The notes beneath the pieces are model-generated. The model had not been told where the DNA came from. It saw only the letters and a list, made by a program, of their open reading frames with translations, and did no database searches. A program made the position numbers and the translations under genes. This document shows positions 1 through 9,648 of a DNA stretch of 34,751 nt, piece by piece (position 1 is the stretch's first letter; each line of letters starts with the position of its first letter). The stretch lies in contig CAKKSP010000046.1 of the NCBI GenBank assembly GCA_919902045.1, positions 1-34,751 of the forward strand. The letters run 5' to 3'. Source of the DNA: Omnitrophica bacterium GWA2_41_15. GTDB taxonomy: Bacteria; Omnitrophota; Gorgyraeia; Gygaellales; Profunditerraquicolaceae.

Positions 1-2
1 AC

Positions 3-75
3 GCGGGAGTGGCTCAGTTGGTAGAGCGCAACCTTGCCAAGGTTGATGTCACGGGTTCGAACCCCGTCTCCCGCT
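3..75 (+). tRNA. tRNA-Gly (GCC anticodon)
   Basis: Cloverleaf: acceptor GCGGGAG/CTCCCGC, D-arm GGCTCAGTTGGTAGAGC, anticodon loop TTGCCAA, T-arm GGGTTCGAACCC. Confidence 0.97.
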
Positions 76-77
76 TA

Positions 78-108
78 GAATTTCCCCTAATTTACTGTTG
101 GGAAATTC
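78..108 (+). repeat. Inverted repeat directly after the tRNA (GAATTTCCC ... GGGAAATTC)
   Basis: Perfect 9-bp arms at 78-86 and 100-108; no T-tract, so terminator function is uncertain. Confidence 0.6.
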
Positions 109-117
109 ATCCCGAAG

Positions 118-224
118 CTAGCGCAGAGGCGCACACCAGCGCATCCTATAAAGCTGGGTGCTGCGAAATAAATTATCGAGCCGTCTGGACAAAGGCCGAC
201 GGTGAAATAATTTATGAGCGCTTA
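118..224 (+). promoter_or_regulatory. Candidate multibranch structured leader RNA upstream of ptsN
   Basis: Hand-folded: P1 AGCGC(120-124)/GCGCT(218-222); P2 CACCAGC(134-140)/GCTGGGTG(153-160); P3 ATAAATTAT(168-176)/ATAATTTAT(207-215); P3b CCGTC(181-185)/GACGG(198-202). Single copy, so no covariation test. Confidence 0.5.
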
Positions 225-268
225 CGCGAGGGGGTAGAATAAATAAACTCCAGGAGGTATTCCTTAAC

Positions 269-739
269 ATGAAAATCAGCGAATTTCTTTCCGAGAAAGC
301 AATATTCACCGATATCAAAGCTACTAAAAAGGAAGATGTGCTTAAAGAGCTGGTAGAGTTGCTTGGGAATTCAGGCGAAATCGATAAGCGTTGTACTACA
401 AAAATTCTTACTGCTCTTATGGCTAGAGAATCTCTAGGTTCAACTGCCATCGGACAGGGGGTTGCTATTCCGCATGCTAAAGTTGACTGTGTATCAAAGC
501 TTATTGCGGCTTTCGGCCTTTCCCGCAAAGGAGTAGAGTTTGATTCCTTAGATGGTGAACCGGCATACATTTTTTTTCTTTTGGTTGCGCCTCAAGATTC
601 CGCCGGCCCGCATTTAAAAGCTTTGGCGCGCATCGCCCGTCTTTTAAAAGATAAATACTTCCGGGATAGCCTGCGCTCATGTCAGGATGAAAAATCTGTT
701 ATAAAGATTGTCACCCAGGAAGATGAAAAAAAATTTTAA
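269..739 (+). CDS. ptsN: PTS EIIA domain protein (fructose/nitrogen-regulatory type, PtsN-like)
   Basis: GVAIPHAK active-site His motif; 156 aa; SD GGAGG upstream. Confidence 0.88.
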   Translation: MKISEFLSEKAIFTDIKATKKEDVLKELVELLGNSGEIDKRCTTKILTALMARESLGSTAIGQGVAIPHAKVDCVSKLIAAFGLSRKGVEFDSLDGEPAYIFFLLVAPQDSAGPHLKALARIARLLKDKYFRDSLRSCQDEKSVIKIVTQEDEKKF

Positions 740-1988
740 ATTTCAAGAGATTTATTCCCATCTAAACGGAATTTTTAAATGGCTTTACCCGGGGATCGGG
801 ATTAAACGCTGGATAGGCCTTGCTAGTTTTGGCGTATTGCTGATTGCTTATGGATCGAGCCGTTTACACAGCGAGGATTTTTGGGTTATCCAGATACTTG
901 ATGGATTAGTAGTTTTTTCAGGATTAGTGCTTTTGATCCTTGGCGTAAAACACATGGTACGATCTTTTGTGATGGCGATCTCGCCTGTTTCAAAAGATAC
1001 CGGCCTTGTCGATATATTAGTACAGAGAAAACATTTAAGCCGTGGCTCACGTATAGCGGTAGTTGGCGGCGGTACAGGGCTTTCGGTACTTTTAACCGGG
1101 CTTAAGGAATATACTTCAAATATTTCTGCGATTGTGACTGTTGCTGATGACGGAGGATCATCTGGCAGGCTTCGCCAGCAATTTGATATATTACCTCCGG
1201 GAGATATTCGTAACTGCCTGGTCGCCTTAGCAGATGCGCCGGTTTTGTTGCGTGATCTTTTTCAGTTCCGTTTTGATAAAAGTTCTGAGCTTTCCGGGCA
1301 CAGTTTCGGAAATCTTTTTATTACTGCAATGACCCGGGTTACCGGAGATTTTGAAAAGGCGATCAAAGAAACCAGCCGGGTATTAGCTTTACGCGGGGAA
1401 GTTATCCCCTCAACTTTAACCAATGTAGTTTTAGAGGCGCTCCATAAGGATGGTACGGTTACAGTAGGGGAAGAAAAAATACCTAAGGCGCACAAGCCTA
1501 TTGATCGGGTAATGCTTAAGCCGCAGCATCCTCAGGCAACACCTGAAGCAATCAGGGCGATTGAAGAAGCGCAATTGATTGTGCTTGGGCCCGGATCTTT
1601 ATATACAAGTATTATACCGAATCTACTTATTAAAGAAATTACCGAAGCAATAGTGGCTTCCAGTGCTCTTAAAGTATATATATGCAATGTCATGACTCAG
1701 CCCGGAGAAACCGATAATTTAAGTGTTTCCGGGCATATTAAAACGCTGATTAATCATAGCCATCCAAGGATTTTTGATTATTGTATAGTAAATACCGGAG
1801 AGATATCTCAGGAGATTTTAAAAAAATATGCCCAGGATGGTTCTTTTCCGGTAACAAATGATGCCAAAAGAATTGAAGGAATGGGGTATAGGGTGATAGG
1901 AGAAGATATTATACTTACAGAGGATGTGGTGCGTCATGACCCGCTTAAACTTGCCAAGATAATCGTTGGTTTTATAGAAGAGATATAA
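723..1988 (+). CDS. yvcK: YvcK/CofD-like UDP-GlcNAc-binding family protein with N-terminal transmembrane helices
   Basis: VVGGGTGLSVLLTGLK, VTVADDGGSSGRLR, PPGDIRNCLVALA and LGPGSLYTSIIPNLL motifs. Start set to ATG 723; track ORF starts at 708. Confidence 0.92.
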   Translation: MKKNFKFQEIYSHLNGIFKWLYPGIGIKRWIGLASFGVLLIAYGSSRLHSEDFWVIQILDGLVVFSGLVLLILGVKHMVRSFVMAISPVSKDTGLVDILVQRKHLSRGSRIAVVGGGTGLSVLLTGLKEYTSNISAIVTVADDGGSSGRLRQQFDILPPGDIRNCLVALADAPVLLRDLFQFRFDKSSELSGHSFGNLFITAMTRVTGDFEKAIKETSRVLALRGEVIPSTLTNVVLEALHKDGTVTVGEEKIPKAHKPIDRVMLKPQHPQATPEAIRAIEEAQLIVLGPGSLYTSIIPNLLIKEITEAIVASSALKVYICNVMTQPGETDNLSVSGHIKTLINHSHPRIFDYCIVNTGEISQEILKKYAQDGSFPVTNDAKRIEGMGYRVIGEDIILTEDVVRHDPLKLAKIIVGFIEEI

Positions 1989-2007
1989 TTTGATGGAAGG
2001 TAATAAT

Positions 2008-2271
2008 ATGCCGTTGGTACGAAAAGAAGTAATAGTTAAAAATAAGCAGGGCCTGCATGCCCGGCCAGCTGCATTATTTGTGCAGGTGGCAAATAAATTT
2101 GATTCTCGTATTGTTGTGCGCCGGGAACAGGAAGAAGTAAACGGAAAATCCATTATGGGAATCCTTACTTTAGGCGCAGAGCAGGGGAGTATGATAATTA
2201 TTGAAGCAGATGGTGATGATGCTAGTAATGCAGTATTGGAACTTGAAAAAATTATAAATAGCGAGGAATAA
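2008..2271 (+). CDS. ptsH: Phosphocarrier protein HPr
   Basis: KNKQGLHARPAALF (active His) and NGKSIMGILTL (regulatory Ser). Start set to ATG 2008 behind GGAAGG. Confidence 0.93.
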   Translation: MPLVRKEVIVKNKQGLHARPAALFVQVANKFDSRIVVRREQEEVNGKSIMGILTLGAEQGSMIIIEADGDDASNAVLELEKIINSEE

Positions 2272-2277
2272 AAAGAA

Positions 2278-4008
2278 ATGCTTAAGTTTAAAGGAATTGC
2301 TGCTGCTCCTGGTATCAGCGTAGGAAAAGCCTTACGTATTGATAAGGAAGATTTGATTGTCCCTAAAACCGCTATAAGGCAAGAAGACGTCCCTTTCCAA
2401 ATACAGCTTTTTGAAGAAGCCCTGATACAGACCCGCAGAGAGATTATTGAATTACAAAAGCGCATTGCCACCGAGATGGGCCAGGATCAGGCGCAAATTT
2501 TTGATGCGCATCTTTTGGTCCTTGAGGACCGCATGCTTATTGAGGAGGTTATCTCTCGCCTTAAAAATGAACTCTTAAACGTTGCTTATATATTCCATGA
2601 AGTGCTAAAAAAATATATAGATGTATTCTCAAAGATCGAGGATGAGTACCTTAAAGAGCGCATGGCTGATGTTAATGACGTGGGCAAACGCGTTCTGCGT
2701 AGCCTATTAGGGAAGAAGCGCACACTGCTTGATGATGTGAAAGAAAAAGTAATTGTTGTGGCCCATGACTTATCACCGTCTGATACTGCCTCAATGCATA
2801 AGAAAAATGTTGCCGGGTTTGTAACTGACATCGGAGGTAAGACATCTCACACCGCAATTATGGCAAAGTCCCTTGAAATCCCGGCAGTAGTCGGTATAGA
2901 CGATATTACTGCCCGAGTAAAAAGCGGTGATTTGCTTATTATTGACGGCAGCATGGGAATGGTTATTCTTAATCCCGATGAAGAAACATTATCAGAATAT
3001 CAGCAGGAAGAAATTAAGTTAAGAGGTATTGCCGAGCGTTTTCTTACTGTCAAGGACCTTCCTGCGGTTACTACTGACGGTAAAGAAATAGAATTAAACG
3101 CTAATATTGAACTACCTGATGAGATCCCTTCGATCAAGCTGCATGGGGCTAAAGGTGTAGGGCTTTACCGTACGGAGTTTTTTTACATGAATCGCCGTGA
3201 TCTTCCTACCGAGGAAGAACATTATCAGGAATATAAATATGTTGCCGAGCAGATGGGGGATGGGCAGGTAGTTATACGTACCCTGGACTTAGGAGGAGAC
3301 AAATTTCTTTCTCAGTTTGAAATTCCGCGTGAGATGCAGCATTTCCTGGGATGGAGAGCAATCCGTTTTTGTCTTGCCCGCCCGGAAATTTTCAAAGTGC
3401 AATTAAGGGCGATTTTAAGGGCTTCTGTGCATGGCAAGCTTAAGCTTATGTATCCGATGATTTCCGGAATTGAAGAATTAAGGCAAGCGAATAAAATTTT
3501 AGAGGAGTCAAAAGAGGAATTGCGCAAGGAAGGAATACCTTTTGATAATAATATTGGAGTAGGAGTGATGATCGAGATTCCTTCGGCTGCGATTACCGCA
3601 GATATTTTAGCCAAGGAAGCGGATTTTTTTAGTATTGGTACAAATGATCTTATTCAATATTCGTTGGCAGTGGATAGGACTAATGAAAAAGTCGCCTATC
3701 TTTATGAGCCGGCGCATCCGGCAGTTTTACGCATGGTAAAAAATATTATTGATTCTGCTCATAGCGCAGGTATTTGGGTGGGCATGTGCGGTGAAATGGC
3801 TAGTGAGTCAGCTTTAGCCTTGATTCTCCTGGGATTGGGCTTAGATGAGTTTAGTATGCCTCCTGCGGCTTTACCGGAACTTAAATATATTATTCGTTCT
3901 GTAAGCCTGGTTCAGGCACAGGAGATCGCGCGAAAAGCCATGACATTTTTAACAGGAAAAGAAGTAGAAGAATTTTGTCAGTTAAAACTAAGAGAAATCT
4001 TAAGATGA
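2278..4008 (+). CDS. ptsI: Phosphoenolpyruvate-protein phosphotransferase (EI)
   Basis: GGKTSHTAIMAKSLEIPAVVG, GIGLYRTEFFYM-like and IGTNDLIQYSLAVDR motifs; 576 aa. Confidence 0.95.
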   Translation: MLKFKGIAAAPGISVGKALRIDKEDLIVPKTAIRQEDVPFQIQLFEEALIQTRREIIELQKRIATEMGQDQAQIFDAHLLVLEDRMLIEEVISRLKNELLNVAYIFHEVLKKYIDVFSKIEDEYLKERMADVNDVGKRVLRSLLGKKRTLLDDVKEKVIVVAHDLSPSDTASMHKKNVAGFVTDIGGKTSHTAIMAKSLEIPAVVGIDDITARVKSGDLLIIDGSMGMVILNPDEETLSEYQQEEIKLRGIAERFLTVKDLPAVTTDGKEIELNANIELPDEIPSIKLHGAKGVGLYRTEFFYMNRRDLPTEEEHYQEYKYVAEQMGDGQVVIRTLDLGGDKFLSQFEIPREMQHFLGWRAIRFCLARPEIFKVQLRAILRASVHGKLKLMYPMISGIEELRQANKILEESKEELRKEGIPFDNNIGVGVMIEIPSAAITADILAKEADFFSIGTNDLIQYSLAVDRTNEKVAYLYEPAHPAVLRMVKNIIDSAHSAGIWVGMCGEMASESALALILLGLGLDEFSMPPAALPELKYIIRSVSLVQAQEIARKAMTFLTGKEVEEFCQLKLREILR

Positions 4009-4751
4009 AGGCTTTAATTTTAGCTGCTGGCTATGCCAGGAGATTGTACCCGTTGACCAAGTATTTTCCTAAGCCGCTACTTTGTGTCGGCCATCAGCCG
4101 ATCATCAATTATATTATTGATAAACTGGTAAAAGTTAAAGATATAGACGAGATCATTATTGTCACTAACTCTAAATTTATTGGCCGCTTCCGGCAATGGA
4201 GGAAAAGTTTAGCAGGTTCTATCCCTATAAAACTAGTTGATGACCTGACTAAGGATATAGAGCACCGCCGGGGCGCAATCGGGGATATTAATTTTGTCAT
4301 AAAAAGGCTCCGCTTAAAAGATGATCTTTTAGTTATTGGCGGAGATAATATCTTTGACGGTGATTTAGAAAAATTTTTAACCTTTTCTAAAACAAAAAAA
4401 CCGCATCCTGTCATGGGTGTGTATGATATTAAGAGTTTAGTTAAAGCTCGTGAATATGGGGTAGTGAAGCTTAATAAAAATTTACAATTAGTAGAATTTT
4501 TTGAAAAACCCAAAAAGCCAGAATCAAAATTAGTGGCAATGTGTTTATATTATTTTCCCAGGCAAAAATTAAATCTGGTGAGTGACTATTTAAAAAGTAA
4601 AGTTAATAAGCATGATGCTACAGGTTTTTATATAGAGTGGCTTAAAAATAGAGAGCAGGTTTTTGGGTACGTATTTTCCGGCCGCTGGTATGATATTGGC
4701 CGTAAAGAGTTTTACAATAAGGCAAACCGGGATTTTAAAAAAGTTGTTTAA
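4005..4751 (+). CDS. Sugar nucleotidyltransferase (RmlA/GlmU N-terminal-like)
   Basis: LILAAGYARRLYPLTKYFPKPLL motif; ATG 4005 overlaps ptsI stop (ATGA). Confidence 0.88.
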   Translation: MKALILAAGYARRLYPLTKYFPKPLLCVGHQPIINYIIDKLVKVKDIDEIIIVTNSKFIGRFRQWRKSLAGSIPIKLVDDLTKDIEHRRGAIGDINFVIKRLRLKDDLLVIGGDNIFDGDLEKFLTFSKTKKPHPVMGVYDIKSLVKAREYGVVKLNKNLQLVEFFEKPKKPESKLVAMCLYYFPRQKLNLVSDYLKSKVNKHDATGFYIEWLKNREQVFGYVFSGRWYDIGRKEFYNKANRDFKKVV

Positions 4752-4756
4752 CTAAT

Positions 4757-4801
4757 ACACCCGACACAAGCGGAATATGTGTCGGTGTTGTCTAACTGAC
4801 A
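4757..4801 (+). promoter_or_regulatory. Two-hairpin RNA element, metK copy
   Basis: ACACC C GACACA-AGCGGAATA-TGTGTC GGTGT TGTC-TAACT-GACA; ends 19 nt before ATG 4821. Confidence 0.8.
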
Positions 4802-4820
4802 AAAAAGGGGAGGAATGGAA

Positions 4821-5990
4821 ATGCCAGCACGTAAGCATTTTTTTACTTCGGAATCTGTAGGTGAAGGGCATCCGGATAAGGTCTGCGATCAGATATCTGA
4901 TGCGATATTAGATGATGTTTTGCGTCAGGATCCTTATGGCCGTGTTGCCTGCGAAACTTACGTAACAATGGGGCTTTTAGTTGTTGGTGGTGAGATTACA
5001 ACCACAGGTTATGTTGATGTGCATAATCTTTGCCGTAAAGTCCTTGAAGATATCGGTTATACGCATCCAAAATACGGATTTGATTACCATACCTGCGCGA
5101 TAATTAATACAATTCATAGCCAGTCTCCTGATATCTCTCAGGGTGTAGATAAGGGAGGAGCAGGTGATCAGGGTTTTATGGTCGGATATGCTTGCAAAGA
5201 AACCGAAGAGTTAATGCCGCTTCCGATAATGCTTTCGCATAAATTGGTTGCGCGTTGTGCCCAGGTACGTCGCGAGGGGATTTTAAAATATCTTGGCCCG
5301 GATTGTAAATCACAGGTAACAGTAGAATACCATGATGGGGTGGTAAAACGCATTGATTCGGTAGTTATCGCTTGTCAGCATACCGAAGAAGTGCTCGATC
5401 AAACCGGCCAGATGATTACTAAAAAAGCGCGTCAGGAAATTATTGATCAGGTTGGGATGCCGATTATTAAAAAATACGCTGACAAACAAACTAAATTCTA
5501 TGTGAATGAGACGGGAAAATTTTTGATCGGAGGACCGCAATCCGACACCGGAATGACCGGAAGAAAAATTGTAGTAGATACATACGGTGGAGTCGCTGCA
5601 CCCGGTGGCGGAGCTTTTTCCGGTAAAGATCCGACTAAGGTTGATCGTTCCGCAGCTTATATGGCCCGATATGTGGCAAAGAATATTGTCGCAGCCGGCC
5701 TTGCGGAAAAATGCCTTATCCATGTTGCTTACGTTATCGGAAAAGCGGAGCCGCTTGCAGTAATGGTGGACACTTTTGGCACTAGTAAATATTCTGAAAC
5801 GCAATTGATTAAGCTGATCAATGATAATTTTGATCTTACTCCTCGCGGGATGATCAAAACATTAGACTTACTCAGGCCTATATATAAGAAGACTGCTTGT
5901 TACGGCCATTTCGGCAGGACTGAAGCGGAATTCAGCTGGGAGAATACGGATAAAGCTGTGACATTAAAGAAACAGGCGGGAAAATTATGA
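4821..5990 (+). CDS. metK: S-adenosylmethionine synthetase
   Basis: [31 protein letters not shown] and [23 protein letters not shown] motifs. ATG 4821 has better SD spacing than 4815. Confidence 0.97.
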   Translation: MPARKHFFTSESVGEGHPDKVCDQISDAILDDVLRQDPYGRVACETYVTMGLLVVGGEITTTGYVDVHNLCRKVLEDIGYTHPKYGFDYHTCAIINTIHSQSPDISQGVDKGGAGDQGFMVGYACKETEELMPLPIMLSHKLVARCAQVRREGILKYLGPDCKSQVTVEYHDGVVKRIDSVVIACQHTEEVLDQTGQMITKKARQEIIDQVGMPIIKKYADKQTKFYVNETGKFLIGGPQSDTGMTGRKIVVDTYGGVAAPGGGAFSGKDPTKVDRSAAYMARYVAKNIVAAGLAEKCLIHVAYVIGKAEPLAVMVDTFGTSKYSETQLIKLINDNFDLTPRGMIKTLDLLRPIYKKTACYGHFGRTEAEFSWENTDKAVTLKKQAGKL

Positions 5991-7243
5991 ATTACGATAT
6001 CAAAGATATTAAATTAGCTGATAAAGGTAAATTGCGCATTGAATGGTCGCGGCAGAATATGCCGGTACTTGAGCTTATTTATGCGCGTTTTAAAAAAGAG
6101 ACTCCGCTTAAAGGATTAAAGATCGCTTGTTGCCTGCATGTTACTACTGAGACTGGTGCGTTAGCCGCAGTATTGCAGGTAGGCGGAGCAGAAACTTATA
6201 TTTGTGCTTCTAATCCGCTTTCAACACAAGATGATGTAGCAGCATCTTTAGTCAAACACTATAAAATCCCGACTTTCGCCATTAAGGGGGAAGATACCAA
6301 GACGTATTACCGGCATATTCAGGCAGTGCTTGCGGTTAAACCCGATATTACTATGGACGATGGTGCGGATTTAGTAAGCACTATTCATCATGCAACTCCG
6401 GATGTTTATCCGAATATCATCGGGGGCACAGAAGAAACCACAACCGGTGTTATCCGGTTACGCGCCTTAGCCAAAGAAGGAAAATTACGTTATCCGATTA
6501 TCGCGGTTAATGACGCAATGACCAAACATTTTTTCGATAATCGATATGGTACAGGCCAATCCACTATTGACGGTATAATCCGGGCTACAAATAAATTAAT
6601 TGCCGGAACAAATTTTGTCGTTTGTGGTTATGGCTGGTGCGGAAGAGGCCTTGCTATGCGGGCACAAGGAATGGGCGCCAATGTAATTGTTACCGAAATT
6701 GATCCACTTAAAGGCTTAGAAGCGGTTATGGACGGATATCGTGTAATGCCTATCGCTGAGGCAGCAAAAATCGGAGATATTTTTGTTACAGTAACCGGCG
6801 ATATTAATGTTATACGCAGAGAACATTTTAACGTAATGAAAAATGGCGCGATCATTTGTAATTCAGGGCATTTTAATGCGGAGATTGAAATTCCGGCATT
6901 AGAAAAGATGGCAAAATCCAAAAGGACGATCCGTGATTATACGGTTGAGTATGTATTAGGAAGCGGAAGAAAAATATACTTATTAGGAGAAGGCCGTTTG
7001 ATCAATCTTGCGGCTGCCGAAGGCCATCCGGCGCAGGTAATGGATATGTCTTTTGCAAATCAGGCCTTAGGTGTAGAGTATATGGTAAAAAATGCAGCTA
7101 AGTTAAATAAGGATGTTTATAAGGTTCCTGAGGATATTGATGCTAAGATCGCAGAGTTAAAGCTTAAATCTATGGGTATACGTATTGATACCCTGACTGC
7201 CGAACAAAAGAAATATCTTTCTAGTTGGGAAGCAGGAACGTAA
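5987..7243 (+). CDS. ahcY: Adenosylhomocysteinase
   Basis: [35 protein letters not shown] and [27 protein letters not shown] motifs; overlaps metK by ATGA. Confidence 0.97.
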   Translation: MNYDIKDIKLADKGKLRIEWSRQNMPVLELIYARFKKETPLKGLKIACCLHVTTETGALAAVLQVGGAETYICASNPLSTQDDVAASLVKHYKIPTFAIKGEDTKTYYRHIQAVLAVKPDITMDDGADLVSTIHHATPDVYPNIIGGTEETTTGVIRLRALAKEGKLRYPIIAVNDAMTKHFFDNRYGTGQSTIDGIIRATNKLIAGTNFVVCGYGWCGRGLAMRAQGMGANVIVTEIDPLKGLEAVMDGYRVMPIAEAAKIGDIFVTVTGDINVIRREHFNVMKNGAIICNSGHFNAEIEIPALEKMAKSKRTIRDYTVEYVLGSGRKIYLLGEGRLINLAAAEGHPAQVMDMSFANQALGVEYMVKNAAKLNKDVYKVPEDIDAKIAELKLKSMGIRIDTLTAEQKKYLSSWEAGT

Positions 7244-7248
7244 TTTAA

Positions 7249-8214
7249 ATGGAAATTAAAAAAATAGCTATTATAACTGCCGGAGGAGATGCTCCGGGGA
7301 TGAATGCTGCTATCCGCGGCGTAGTTCGGTATGGATTAGCGAAAAAATTAGAGGTAATGGGAGTTTTTCGCGGATGGTGGGGCCTTATTAATGAAGAGCT
7401 TAAGAGCTTTGATCATCGGTCAGTGTCCGGAATCATTAATCAGGGAGGGACTATTTTGAAAACTGCCCGTTGCCCGGAATTCTTTACAGAAGAAGGAAAG
7501 CAGCGCGCATTTAATACCGTAAAAAAATACGGTATTGATGCTTTGGTTGTAATCGGCGGTAACGGAAGTTTTGGCGCAGCGCATGCTTTTTATAAAAGCC
7601 ATGGGATTCCCTCGATGGGAATTCCCGCCTCCATTGATAATGATATAAATGGGATTGATGAAACTATCGGCTGGGATACTGCGATAAATACCGCTTTAAA
7701 TGCAATTGATAATATCCGCGATACCGCTACTTCCATGGAAAGGGTGTTTGTGGTTGAGGTTATGGGCAGAGACTGCGGCCTTATAGCTTTAACTGTGGCG
7801 CTTGCCGGCGGTTGTGAAGAGGTTCTTATACCCGAACGTAAATTTAGCATAGAAAATATTTGTCATGAGATCGTAAACGGAAACCTTCGCGGGAAAATCA
7901 GCTGGATTTTGGTAGTTGCCGAAGGCACAGGAAAAGCCGAAGATATTTCCCGTCAGATTACCGAATTAACCACTCTTGAAACCAGGCAGGTTGTTTTAGG
8001 ACATATTCAACGCGGGGGCCGTCCTACTGCAGCAAGCCGCGAGCTTGCATTGCGTTTAAGTAAAGAATCTATAGATTGTCTTCTGGCAGGGCAAATAAAT
8101 AAAGTAGTTGGCTTATGTTGTAATAAGATTGTCGCGATACCATTAGAGACGGCAATTCAGAAAAAAGAAATCGATGTGGAAGGTATGTATCATTTAATAA
8201 AAACTTTAACCTAA
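7249..8214 (+). CDS. pfkA: 6-phosphofructokinase
   Basis: TAGGDAPGMNAAIRG, GGNGSFGAA, ASIDNDINGIDETIGWDTAINTAL, EVMGRDCG and GHIQRGGRPTA motifs. Confidence 0.93.
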   Translation: MEIKKIAIITAGGDAPGMNAAIRGVVRYGLAKKLEVMGVFRGWWGLINEELKSFDHRSVSGIINQGGTILKTARCPEFFTEEGKQRAFNTVKKYGIDALVVIGGNGSFGAAHAFYKSHGIPSMGIPASIDNDINGIDETIGWDTAINTALNAIDNIRDTATSMERVFVVEVMGRDCGLIALTVALAGGCEEVLIPERKFSIENICHEIVNGNLRGKISWILVVAEGTGKAEDISRQITELTTLETRQVVLGHIQRGGRPTAASRELALRLSKESIDCLLAGQINKVVGLCCNKIVAIPLETAIQKKEIDVEGMYHLIKTLT

Positions 8215-8228
8215 GGAGCAATTTTAAA

Positions 8229-9557
8229 ATGGGACGAAGACCGGTTGATATGGATAAGGTAGTAATGGAATTGATCAATACCGACGATGCCGCAAAAAAG
8301 AAAGAAATTGCAAAAAAAATCTTGGATATTGCATATAAGAGGGGTGCTTACCCTTCAAGTATAAACGAGCTTTACCAGGCCCGCGGTAAGGGGGAAGTTC
8401 CGGGAGGTTTTACGGTACCTGCGATGAATTTACGCGTGCTTACTTATGATTTGGCTAAAGCGATCTTTCGTGTTGCCAAAAAAAATGATGCCGGAGCTTT
8501 TATATTTGAAATTGCAAAATCAGAAATGGGTTATACCAACCAGCCGCCGGTAGAATATGTAGCAGTGATTTTAGCAGCTGCGGTTAAAGAAGGTTTTACG
8601 GGCCCGGTTTTTGTACAAGGTGACCATATACAGGTAAATGCTAAAAAATTTAAAGAGAATCCCGAAAAAGAGCTTGATGGGCTAAGGGCGCTTATTCAGG
8701 AAGCAATTGAAGCAGGTTTTTTTAATATTGATATTGATTCTTCAACTTTGGTTGATTTAGAGAAAACAGATATTAAGAAACAACAACTTTTAAATTATGA
8801 TACTTGCGCAAAACTTACGCAATTTATTCGTCAGATCCAGCCGCGCGGAGTAGAAGTATCAGTCGGCGGTGAGATCGGAGAAGTAGGGACAAAAAATTCT
8901 ACTCCCGAAGAGTTGAGGGTATTTATGCAGGGGTATAATGACAGATTACGTAAGGGTAGGGCCGGTATCAGTAAAATTAGCATACAGACCGGGACTTCTC
9001 ATGGAGGCGTAGTTCTTCCTGATGGAAAAATAGCGCAGGTAAAAGTTGATTTTGAAACTTTAAAAGTACTCTCAAAGATTGCCCGCGAGGAATTTGCTAT
9101 GGCAGGAGCAGTCCAGCACGGAGCTTCGACACTGCCTGCTGAAGCTTTTAATAAATTCCCTGAAACAGATACTGCCGAAGTGCACTTGGCAACCGAGTTC
9201 CAGAATATGGTTTATGAAAGCCGTCATTTTCCGCAAGAGTTAAAAACAAAGATTTATGAATGGTTGAAAGTTAATGCCGCAAGCGAGCGTAAAGAAGGCG
9301 AAACTGACGAGCAGTTTTTCTATAAAGCGCGTAAGAAGGCGCTCGGGCCTTTTAAGAAAGAGATTATGGGGCTTCCCCAAACAGTACGCGATGCAATTGC
9401 AAAAGAATTAGAAATAAGATTTGATTTTCTTTTTAAACAGTTAAACGCCGTAAACAATAAAGTTTTAGTTGATAAGTATATTACCTTAAAAAGAGTGATC
9501 AGCCGTAAGCGTCAGGAAAATGCTGCGGTTGTGCATGATGGAGAAGGCGCGGACTAA
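8229..9557 (+). CDS. fba: Class II fructose-bisphosphate aldolase, long form (442 aa)
   Basis: VQGDHIQVNAKKF, GGEIGEVGTKNSTPEE and QTGTSHGGVVLPDG motifs. Confidence 0.87.
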   Translation: MGRRPVDMDKVVMELINTDDAAKKKEIAKKILDIAYKRGAYPSSINELYQARGKGEVPGGFTVPAMNLRVLTYDLAKAIFRVAKKNDAGAFIFEIAKSEMGYTNQPPVEYVAVILAAAVKEGFTGPVFVQGDHIQVNAKKFKENPEKELDGLRALIQEAIEAGFFNIDIDSSTLVDLEKTDIKKQQLLNYDTCAKLTQFIRQIQPRGVEVSVGGEIGEVGTKNSTPEELRVFMQGYNDRLRKGRAGISKISIQTGTSHGGVVLPDGKIAQVKVDFETLKVLSKIAREEFAMAGAVQHGASTLPAEAFNKFPETDTAEVHLATEFQNMVYESRHFPQELKTKIYEWLKVNAASERKEGETDEQFFYKARKKALGPFKKEIMGLPQTVRDAIAKELEIRFDFLFKQLNAVNNKVLVDKYITLKRVISRKRQENAAVVHDGEGAD

Positions 9558-9563
9558 AATTTA

Positions 9564-9635
9564 GTCATTGCGAGCGAAGCGAAGCAATCTAATAAAAAGA
9601 TGTGATTGCTTCACCCCTTCGGGGTTCGCAATGAC
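9564..9635. repeat. MITE-like palindromic repeat (GTCATTGCGAGCGAAGCGAAGCAATC ... GATTGCTTC...TTCGCAATGAC)
   Basis: Terminal inverted arms 9564-9589 and 9604-9635; right arm carries extra hairpin ACCCCTTCGGGGT. Confidence 0.85.
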
Positions 9636-9648
9636 AGCGAGGTGTAAT

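Noticed and set aside
177-206. GAGCCGT...ACGGT resembling group II intron domain V
   Set aside because: The internal sequence and length do not fit domain V, and no intron domains or reverse transcriptase are nearby.
9-242. 77-aa ORF across the tRNA-Gly and leader
   Set aside because: It reads through the tRNA and structured region; no family resemblance.
118-570. Minus-strand 150-aa ORF and the other antisense ORFs opposite clear genes (e.g. 1818-2471, 5310-5804, 10101-10640)
   Set aside because: All overlap well-supported + strand genes, show no recognisable domains and fit codon-bias shadow ORFs.
4757-4801. metK leader as a known SAM riboswitch
   Set aside because: None of the SAM-I or SAM-II core sequence features I can recall are present, and the same element precedes genes unrelated to SAM.
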